64,000 nucleotides of DNA. It comes from Brevibacterium yomogidense (GTDB lineage Bacteria; Actinomycetota; Actinomycetes; Actinomycetales; Brevibacteriaceae). A program made the position numbers and the translations under genes. Below the pieces are notes generated by a model that was given only the letters and a program-made list of their open reading frames with translations, was not told the DNA's origin and did not search any database. The stretch is taken from positions 1 to 64,000 of the forward strand of contig NZ_FWFF01000001.1 in the NCBI RefSeq assembly GCF_900163715.1. Direction: 5' to 3'. Positions 57,910-64,000 of the stretch are shown in pieces. Position 1 is the stretch's first letter, and each line of letters begins with the position of its first letter.

Positions 57910-58827
57910 GTGCTCGACCCTCGCCTCACCGTCCTCCGCACCTTCGCCGCGCGGGAAACCATCGCGGCGACTGCCGAGGCCCTGGGCTACTCGCCCTCCG
58001 CGGTCTCCGCACAGCTGCGCGAGTACCAGCGGGCGCTGGGCGTCCGCCTCCTCGTCAAGGACGGCCGGGGACTGCGGCTCACCGCCGCCGGCGCGGAACT
58101 CGTCGAACGGACGGACGACCTCGTCGCTCAGTGGGAGGAGATCCACGCTGCGGTCCGCGACGCGGCCGAACGCCTGACACCTGCGATCGTGCGCCTGGGC
58201 GGGTTCTCCACGGCGACGGGATCGCTGCTGTCCCCCGTCGCCGCACGCCTCCGCGCGCGTCACGAGGGGCTCGAGGTCCACATCGTCGAGGCGGACCCAG
58301 CCCGCTGCGTGGACCTGCTCACGGCCGACCGGCTGGACATCGCGGTGATCGTCGCGATGCAGATGACGCACGAGCTCGATGAGCGGAGGATCGAGCAGAT
58401 CCCGCTCCTCGACGATCCGCTGGACGTGCTCGTTCCCGCCGATCATCCGCTGTCGGGACGAGAGTCCGCGGGTCTCGACGAACTGGGCGGGGATCCGTGG
58501 ATCACGGATCGACCGGGCACCCCGTACCGGGCACTGTTCGTCACGGCGTTCGCGGCCGCCGGCGCCACCCCTCGAGTCGTCCACCAGGTCTCCGACTGGG
58601 GCTCGCAGGAATCGCTGGTGAGCGATGGGCTGGGCGTCGCGTTCATCCCCCGTCTGATGCGGCTGAGCGGAGATGCGCGAGCCGTCCGCGTCCCCCTGCA
58701 CGGCCCGTCGGCTCCCAGCCGCCGGATCCTCGCGATCATGCGCCGCGGTGCGAGCTCGCACTCGCTCTTCGCCGAGGCGCTGACCGAGCTGCGCTCCGCC
58801 GCCGAGGCCACCCGCGCCCCCGACTGA
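57910..58827 (+). CDS. LysR-family transcriptional regulator
   Basis: The 305-residue protein starts with a LysR helix-turn-helix: LDPRLTVLRTFAARETIAATAEALGYSPSAVSAQLREYQRALGVRLLVKDGRGLRLTAAG, followed by the linker helix and a two-lobe ligand domain (IVRLGGFSTATGSLL, LDIAVIVAMQ, DWGSQESLVSDGLGVAFIPRLM). The first motif and lobe order are normal. GTG at 57910 has AAGGTG upstream and fits the domain start. The usual target of LysR proteins is the divergent gene, here the DUF1801 gene at 117 bases distance. The effector is unknown. Confidence 0.93.
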   Translation: MLDPRLTVLRTFAARETIAATAEALGYSPSAVSAQLREYQRALGVRLLVKDGRGLRLTAAGAELVERTDDLVAQWEEIHAAVRDAAERLTPAIVRLGGFSTATGSLLSPVAARLRARHEGLEVHIVEADPARCVDLLTADRLDIAVIVAMQMTHELDERRIEQIPLLDDPLDVLVPADHPLSGRESAGLDELGGDPWITDRPGTPYRALFVTAFAAAGATPRVVHQVSDWGSQESLVSDGLGVAFIPRLMRLSGDARAVRVPLHGPSAPSRRILAIMRRGASSHSLFAEALTELRSAAEATRAPD

Positions 58828-58932
58828 GCCCGCACCTCCCAGCATCCGGCCCGCCCACCAGGGCGGCCACGCCCGCGGAATGGGCGACGTCAGAGTCCGC
58901 GGCCACGCCCGCGCAGGGGCGACGTCGGATTC

Positions 58933-59586
58933 TCAGAGGACAGCCCGGACCGCGGTCTCGAAGTGCTGGACGTGCTGCCGTGCGAGAGCCTCAGCCGTCT
59001 GCTCGTCTCCCGCCAGGATCGACTCCAGGAGCGGGATGTGCTCGCGGATGTGGTCACTCATCACCGGCAGCCGGTCGATGAGGAGGCACCACAGGCGAGT
59101 GACGAGCCCGTCCAAGCGCACCAGCGTCTCCTCGAGGTATGGGCCGGACGCTGCCCGGTCCATGATCCGGTGCACGGCCAGATCCAGCTCCATGAGGTCG
59201 CGGCGCGACTCCCTGCCCGTCACGGCACGCACTGAGTCGAGCACTGCCGCGAGTGCCGCGGACGATTCACCCCCGCGCACGGAGGCCGCCCGGCGGGCTG
59301 CGAGCGGGACCAGCACCCCGCGGATCTCGGAGATCTCCGCGAGGTCCGTGAGATCCACGGCGGAGGCGAAGGTTCCGCGTCGCGGGTAGGTCACGACCAG
59401 ATGATCCGCCTCGAGTCGCTTCAGCGCTTCCCGCAGCGGGGTGCGGCCCACCCCGATCTCGTCGGCGAGCAGGGATTCGGACAGAGGATCGCCGGGGCTG
59501 ATGTCGAGGAGGACGAGGCGCTCGCGCAGCACGCGGTACGCCCGGTCCGCCAGAGTCTCGCCGGCGGTTGCCACGTCGGCCGTCAT
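58933..59586 (-). CDS. GntR-family regulator with FCD domain
   Basis: The 217-residue protein has the GntR winged helix (LADRAYRVLRERLVLLDISPGDPLSESLLADEIGVGRTPLREALKRLEADHLV) and an FCD effector domain (about 85-215; helical, with RRDLMELDLAVHRIM, RLWCLLIDRLP and HIPLLESILAGD) whose His/Asp/His residues usually hold a metal and a carboxylate. It is divergent from soxB, and a palindrome stands between them, so control of sarcosine oxidase by sarcosine, glycine or a related acid is likely. ATG at 59586 has AGGGAG nine bases upstream; longer starts lie at 59619 and 59634. Confidence 0.9.
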   Translation of the reverse strand: MTADVATAGETLADRAYRVLRERLVLLDISPGDPLSESLLADEIGVGRTPLREALKRLEADHLVVTYPRRGTFASAVDLTDLAEISEIRGVLVPLAARRAASVRGGESSAALAAVLDSVRAVTGRESRRDLMELDLAVHRIMDRAASGPYLEETLVRLDGLVTRLWCLLIDRLPVMSDHIREHIPLLESILAGDEQTAEALARQHVQHFETAVRAVL

Positions 59587-59684
59587 ATCTGTCGTCTCCC
59601 TGTTTTCGGTCACCGTCATCCCGGCAATCGTCATCCCGACCGTGTCCTCCGAGCCTCCGGCTCCCGGTTCGCGTCGCCCCGGTC

Positions 59685-59717
59685 CTCGCCCTCGCCCTCG
59701 CCCTCGCCCTCGCCCTC
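59685..59717. repeat. CTCGCC hexamer run, five and a half copies
   Basis: Five exact CTCGCC units and a partial sixth follow each other in the divergent region between the FCD regulator and soxB. Slippage could vary the spacing between regulator gene and operator. Confidence 0.85.
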
Positions 59718-59771
59718 ACATCCTGCCGCACCTCTTGCGCGTCACGAGGACCTCGTCCTATCATAAACACA

Positions 59772-59789
59772 CAACTGATATATCAGTTG
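59772..59789. promoter_or_regulatory. 18-bp perfect palindrome, probable FCD-GntR operator
   Basis: CAACTGATATATCAGTTG reads the same on both strands. It is 37 bases before the soxB start and AT-rich in its centre, like operators of FCD-type GntR proteins. It probably covers the sox promoter. Confidence 0.75.
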
Positions 59790-59826
59790 CGGTTCACAAT
59801 CACAGCCGGCGCGAAGGAGCGCATCC

Positions 59827-61044
59827 GTGGCCGATCAGCTGCCGGAGCACCCGGCATTCCTCTGGCGGAATCCTGACCCGAAGCCCTCGTACGATGCGGT
59901 CATCGTGGGCGGTGGCGGGCACGGCCTCGCGACCGCCTACTACCTTGCGAAGAACCACGGGATGACGAACATCGCCATCCTGGAGCGCGGGTGGCTCGCC
60001 GGCGGCAACATGGCCCGCAACACCACGATCATCCGGTCGAACTATCTGTGGGACGAATCGGCGGCGATCTACGAGCACTCGATTCGGCTGTGGGAGCAGC
60101 TGCCGGAGGAGCTCGACTACGACTTCCTCTTCTCACAGCGCGGCGTGCTCAACCTCGCCCACACCCTGCAGGACGTGCGGGAGTCCCGACGACGCGTGGG
60201 CGCCAACCAGCTCAACGGCGTCGACGCGGAGTTCCTCGATCCCGACCAGGTGAAGGAGGCGTGCCCCATCATCAACGTCTCCGACGACATCCGGTATCCG
60301 GTCATGGGCGCCACCTACCAGCCGCGCGCCGGGATCGCGAAGCACGACCACGTCGCATGGGCCTTCGCCCGTGCCATCGACGCGATGGGCGTCGACATCA
60401 TCCAGAACTGCGAGGTCACGGGCTTCATCAAGGACGGAAACCGGGTCGTCGGAGTGGAGACGGATCGTGGGCGGATCGGTGCGGGGAAGGTCGGCCTCGC
60501 GGCGGCGGGACACTCGAGCGTGCTGGCGGAGCGGGCCGGCCTCCGCCTGCCCATCCAGTCCCGCCCCCTTCAAGCGCTCGTGTCCGAGCTCTTCGAACCC
60601 GTCCACCCCACCGTCGTCATGTCGAATCACGTGCACGTGTACGTATCGCAGGCGCACAAGGGCGAGCTCGTCCTGGGCGCGGGGGTCGACGCGTACAACG
60701 GCTACGGGCAGCGCGGCGGCTTCCATATCATCGAGGATCAGATGGCCGCGGCGGTGGAGCTCTTCCCGATCTTCTCCCGCGCTCACCTGCTGCGGACGTG
60801 GGGCGGTGTCGTCGATACGACGTTCGACGCCTCCCCGATCGTCTCCCCCACCTCGATCGACGAGCTCTACGTGAACTGCGGCTGGGGCACGGGCGGCTTC
60901 AAGGGGACACCGGGAGCGGGCTACACGTTCGCGCACACGATGGCGACAGGGTCCCCGCACCCTCTGAATGAACCGTTCCTCCTGGACCGGTTCGAGACCG
61001 GCCACCTGATCGACGAGCACGGCGCCGCCGGCGTCGCGCACTGA
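59827..61044 (+). CDS. soxB: Sarcosine oxidase subunit beta
   Basis: The 405-residue subunit holds the substrate site of heterotetrameric sarcosine oxidase, which turns sarcosine, O2 and tetrahydrofolate into glycine, H2O2 and methylene-tetrahydrofolate. The FAD fold is [21 protein letters not shown]; further marks are [18 protein letters not shown], the [15 protein letters not shown] stretch with His173, which in corynebacterial enzymes covalently carries FMN, and [21 protein letters not shown]. Length agrees with known beta subunits. GTG start follows AAGGAG. It heads soxB-soxD-soxA behind a palindrome; gene order (glyA and soxG not yet seen) is otherwise classical. Confidence 0.96.
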   Translation: MADQLPEHPAFLWRNPDPKPSYDAVIVGGGGHGLATAYYLAKNHGMTNIAILERGWLAGGNMARNTTIIRSNYLWDESAAIYEHSIRLWEQLPEELDYDFLFSQRGVLNLAHTLQDVRESRRRVGANQLNGVDAEFLDPDQVKEACPIINVSDDIRYPVMGATYQPRAGIAKHDHVAWAFARAIDAMGVDIIQNCEVTGFIKDGNRVVGVETDRGRIGAGKVGLAAAGHSSVLAERAGLRLPIQSRPLQALVSELFEPVHPTVVMSNHVHVYVSQAHKGELVLGAGVDAYNGYGQRGGFHIIEDQMAAAVELFPIFSRAHLLRTWGGVVDTTFDASPIVSPTSIDELYVNCGWGTGGFKGTPGAGYTFAHTMATGSPHPLNEPFLLDRFETGHLIDEHGAAGVAH

Positions 61045-61133
61045 CGGACCTCACTGATCCCGCACGCTGACGGACCATTCCCACACCCCTGCCGAACCGC
61101 ACCGGCACACCCCCGACGAAAGGCCTGACGGTC

Positions 61134-61499
61134 ATGCTCCTCATCGACTGCCCCCACTGCGGGCCCCGGGACGAAGTCGAGTTCCACTACGGAGGCCAAG
61201 CGCACGTGCCGTATCCGGAGGATCCCTACGCACTCACAGACCGCGAGTGGGCCGAGTTCCTCTTCTACCGCGACAACCCGCGCGGGCCGTTCGCGGAACG
61301 CTGGCAGCACAGCGTCGGCTGCCGCAAGTGGTTCAACGCGGTCCGTGACACCGCGACCTACGAGTTCCTCGAGGTCTACCCGATGGCGGCGCCGGCGCCC
61401 TCCGCAGGGGGCGGCCTGACTGGAAACGGCCCGGTTGGAAGTGGCTCAACTCGAAGTGGCCCGGTTGGAAGCGGCTCAGCTGGAAGCGGCTCGGCATGA
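61134..61499 (+). CDS. soxD: Sarcosine oxidase subunit delta with Gly/Ser tail
   Basis: The first 83 residues are a standard Sox[61 protein letters not shown]. Cys and His residues (CPHC, and H/C at HSVGCRKW) bind the structural zinc. Most SoxD proteins end near residue 90-100; here 35 further residues of Gly/Ser/Thr ([20 protein letters not shown]) are encoded by repeated short units such as GGTTGGAAGCGGCTCAGC. The tail looks flexible and may have arisen by slippage. Stop overlaps the soxA start (ATGA). The protein bridges subunits alpha and beta. Confidence 0.94.
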   Translation: MLLIDCPHCGPRDEVEFHYGGQAHVPYPEDPYALTDREWAEFLFYRDNPRGPFAERWQHSVGCRKWFNAVRDTATYEFLEVYPMAAPAPSAGGGLTGNGPVGSGSTRSGPVGSGSAGSGSA

Positions 61500-64000
61500 C
61501 TGCAGGACGCGTGGGGCCAGACTGCTCCCCCGGCCACGGCATCGACCGGACCGCACCGATCACCGTCACCGTCGACGGCAGACCGATGGCCGCGTTCGCC
61601 GGTGACACGGTGGCGAGCGCCCATATCGCCTCGGGCCGGCTCTCGTGCGGCCCGTCGCTGTACCTCTCCCGCCCCCGCGGCATCGTCGCGGCCGGGGTCG
61701 AGGAGCCGAACGCCCTCCTCACGGTCGACGCGAGGACTCCCGGCGGCCCGTCCGAATCGATGCTGCCGGCGACCACCGTCGAGGCGGTGGAAGGGTTGAG
61801 CGCCCGCTGGCTGCAGGGCATGGGCGTGCTCGACCCCCTCGGCGATGACGCCTACTACGACAGGAAGTACGTCCACACCGACGTGCTCATCGTGGGCGCC
61901 GGCCCAGCGGGGATCGCCGCCGCGCGGGAGGCGGCGAAGACCGGGGCGCGCACAGTGCTCGTGGACGAGCAATCAATGCCCGGCGGGTCCCTGCTGTCCG
62001 GCAGGGGCGAGACGGTCGACGGCGTGGACGCCGTGGCGTGGGCACGAACCGCCCTGGAGCGCCTCACCGGACAGCCGGACTTCGCGTACATGCATCGCAC
62101 CACCGCGATCGGTTCGTACGATGCGAACTACGTCGTGGCCGTCGAGCGGCGCGCGGCGGACGTCGACACCCCTGCCGCGCCCGGCGTGCCGCGGGAGAGG
62201 GTGTGGCACATTCGTGCGAAGCGCGTCATCCTGGCGACCGGGGCCCACGAGCGCCCCCTCGTCTTCGCAGACAACGACCGACCGGGTGTCATGCTCGCCG
62301 GTGCGGTGCGCACGTATCTGAACCGCTACGCCGTCGCCGCAGGGAAGAACATCATCCTCGCGACGACCGATGACAGCGTCTACGGACTGCTCGAGGATCT
62401 CCACTCCGCGGGAATCGCCGTTCCACTCGTCGTCGACTCCCGGCCGGAACCGTCCGCCCGGGCCCGAGCAGCACTCGAGGCGACAGGAGCACGGGGTGCG
62501 TTCGGCGCGGCAGTCGTGGGGACCTCGGCGGGTGCGGACGCTTCGACGGAGGTGGGCACCTCGGAAGGGGTGGGAACCTCGGCGGACGGACAGGCAGACG
62601 CCGGAGACGAGGGCAGGGTCACGGCGGTCTCGTTCGCACCTGTGGACGAGTTCGGGCGCCCCAGCGGTGACGTCGAGACCGCCGCGGCCGACACGCTCGC
62701 GGTCTCCGGCGGTCACTCCCCCGTCCTCCACCTCCACACCCAACGACAGGGCCGTGTCCACTGGGACGAGTCACTCGCGGCCTTCGTGCCCGAAGCTCCG
62801 GTGGCCGGGCAGGCCGTCGTCGGCTCAGCGAACGGGGCGGTCAGCCTCGGTGTGGCGCTCGAGCAGGGTGCGCACGCAGGCCATTCGGCGGCCGCGGAGA
62901 CCGGGGCGCGGGGGCCGCTCGTGGTGCCCACGGCCTCGGCTGTGGCACCCGGGCCCGTGCGCCCGCTCTGGCTCATCGCCGCGCCCCACGGGTCCGCTGC
63001 GCCGGGATCTCCCGACCGGGACGGTGGCCCCGGAGAAAGTGACCTCGGAGAGAGCGCCGCCAGCGACGGCCGCTCTGGGGTCGGTGACTCCAGAGACGAC
63101 CGTCCTGGGACCAGTGACGACGAAGACGATGACGCGGCTTTCGCACCCGAACGGTGGTCGACCCACTTCGTCGACCTCCAGCGGGACCAGACCGTCGCGG
63201 ACGTCCTCCGCGCGATCGGCGCGGGGATGCGGTCGGTCGAGCACATCAAGAGATACACGTCGATCTCGACCGCCGGCGACCAGGGCAAGACGAGCAGCGT
63301 GAACGCCATGGGCGTCATCGCCTCACTCCTGGAGGACGCGGACCCCGCGTCGGTGGGGACGTCGACGAACCGGCCGCCGTATACGCCCGTGGCCTTCGCA
63401 GCTCTGGCAGGCAGGCGCCGCGGCGAACTGTACGAGCCCGCGCGGGTGACGAACATCCACCCGTGGCACGTGGCCCACGGCGCGGAGTTCGAGGATGTGG
63501 GCCAGTGGAAGCGCCCCCGATACTTCCCCCGGACGGACGAGGACATGGATGCCGCGGTGCTGCGCGAATGCGCGGCGGTGCGGACCACTGTCGGGTTCCA
63601 GGACGTGTCCACCCTGGGGAAGATCGAGATCCGCGGGACGGATGCCCCGGAGTTCCTCAACCGGATCTACACCAACGGCTTCGCGAAGCTGCCGGTGGGC
63701 AGGGGACGCTACGGACTCATGTGCGGAGCGGACGGGATGCTGTTCGACGACGGCGTGACCATGCGGCTGGCTGAGGACCGCTTCCTCATGACGACGACCA
63801 CCGGCGGTGCGGCGGGTGTGCTCGACTGGCTCGAGGAGTGGCACCAGACGGAGTGGCCGCACATGGACGTGTTCTTCACGTCCGTGACGGAGCAGTGGAA
63901 CACGATCGCAGTCGCCGGACCCCGATCGCGGGACGTCGTCGCGAAGATCGCACCCGACATCGACGTGTCGAACGAGGCGTTCGGCTTCATGGAGTTCCGG
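61496..64000 (+). CDS. soxA: Sarcosine oxidase subunit alpha, 3' end missing
   Basis: The frame is open from ATG 61496 (overlapping the soxD stop) to the last base: 835 codons of an expected 960 or so. An N-terminal ferredoxin-like domain ([30 protein letters not shown]) leads to the NAD-binding fold [19 protein letters not shown] (about 129) and [26 protein letters not shown]. From about 620 a folate-binding GcvT-like domain begins ([43 protein letters not shown]). Two acidic, Gly/Ser-rich insertions (about 342-375 and 499-552) interrupt the chain at places where I do not expect them. The subunit hosts NAD and methylene-folate formation. Confidence 0.95.
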   Translation, partial: MTAGRVGPDCSPGHGIDRTAPITVTVDGRPMAAFAGDTVASAHIASGRLSCGPSLYLSRPRGIVAAGVEEPNALLTVDARTPGGPSESMLPATTVEAVEGLSARWLQGMGVLDPLGDDAYYDRKYVHTDVLIVGAGPAGIAAAREAAKTGARTVLVDEQSMPGGSLLSGRGETVDGVDAVAWARTALERLTGQPDFAYMHRTTAIGSYDANYVVAVERRAADVDTPAAPGVPRERVWHIRAKRVILATGAHERPLVFADNDRPGVMLAGAVRTYLNRYAVAAGKNIILATTDDSVYGLLEDLHSAGIAVPLVVDSRPEPSARARAALEATGARGAFGAAVVGTSAGADASTEVGTSEGVGTSADGQADAGDEGRVTAVSFAPVDEFGRPSGDVETAAADTLAVSGGHSPVLHLHTQRQGRVHWDESLAAFVPEAPVAGQAVVGSANGAVSLGVALEQGAHAGHSAAAETGARGPLVVPTASAVAPGPVRPLWLIAAPHGSAAPGSPDRDGGPGESDLGESAASDGRSGVGDSRDDRPGTSDDEDDDAAFAPERWSTHFVDLQRDQTVADVLRAIGAGMRSVEHIKRYTSISTAGDQGKTSSVNAMGVIASLLEDADPASVGTSTNRPPYTPVAFAALAGRRRGELYEPARVTNIHPWHVAHGAEFEDVGQWKRPRYFPRTDEDMDAAVLRECAAVRTTVGFQDVSTLGKIEIRGTDAPEFLNRIYTNGFAKLPVGRGRYGLMCGADGMLFDDGVTMRLAEDRFLMTTTTGGAAGVLDWLEEWHQTEWPHMDVFFTSVTEQWNTIAVAGPRSRDVVAKIAPDIDVSNEAFGFMEFR

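Noticed and set aside
57340..58845. A 501-codon open frame on the minus strand
   Set aside because: Its first two thirds lie antisense to a clear LysR gene; only the last 150 codons (DUF1801 domain) are supported.

Overview
The window is high-GC, densely coded chromosomal DNA of an actinomycete. HspR sits in a dnaK-grpE-dnaJ-hspR operon, a mycothiol-dependent-type isomerase and GTP-type PEP carboxykinase are present, a maltokinase-like protein occurs, GTG starts are frequent, and surface proteins end in LPRTG followed by a membrane segment and Arg-rich tail. This fits Actinomycetota, probably Micrococcales; a genus cannot be fixed from sequence alone. No phage, insertion sequence, CRISPR array or rRNA was seen, so this looks like core and near-core chromosome with some niche functions.

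Layout. 1-6 kb: the tail of a Pro/Gln-rich membrane-anchored protein, a membrane protein, a large lipoprotein, a cupin, and a GntR/ABC-ATPase/permease operon behind a 32-bp palindrome. 6-12 kb: a wall-anchored extracellular nuclease (ExeM/NucH type), an alpha/beta hydrolase with a DUF2079 membrane partner, and tRNA-Arg(ACG). 12-18.5 kb: pckG, a 5-oxoprolinase operon (XRE regulator, pxpA, fused pxpBC), a glycerophosphodiesterase and tRNA-Ser(GCT). 18.7-29.8 kb: an LCP wall-polymer transferase with an FAD protein, a nitroreductase, then YhgE/Pip and an MMPL transporter carrying a degenerate ABC-like tail, divergent from a TetR regulator. 29.8-42 kb: a VanZ protein, a metallo-beta-lactamase-fold enzyme coupled to a C45 N-terminal-nucleophile enzyme, a maltokinase-like protein that appears to have lost catalytic residues, ilvA, a quinone oxidoreductase, a Cof phosphatase, serS and a lipid kinase. 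42-46.7 kb: two LPXTG surface proteins sharing a C-terminal module. 46.7-52 kb: a mycothiol-type isomerase and the HspR-controlled chaperone operon. 52-59 kb: an MFS exporter, a wall-anchored PhoD phosphatase, LysR and FCD-GntR regulators. 59.8-64 kb: a soxB-soxD-soxA sarcosine oxidase operon running off the end.

Themes. Four proteins carry LPXTG sorting signals; nuclease plus PhoD suggest release of phosphate from extracellular DNA and esters at the wall, and GDPD and the lipid kinase touch phospholipids. Pxp and Sox systems recover glutamate and one-carbon units from 5-oxoproline and sarcosine. Regulation is readable: strong palindromes before the YtrA-type GntR, between TetR and MMPL, before the MBL gene and before soxB; HAIR-like sites before dnaK; and a series of start codons six or seven bases after a TAnnnT box, indicating leaderless mRNAs.

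The most unusual items are the MMPL-ABC-like fusion with no Walker A lysine, the maltokinase-like putative pseudokinase, the MBL/C45 enzyme pair, the duplicated surface-protein segment, and acidic or Gly/Ser-rich insertions in PxpBC, SoxD and SoxA.
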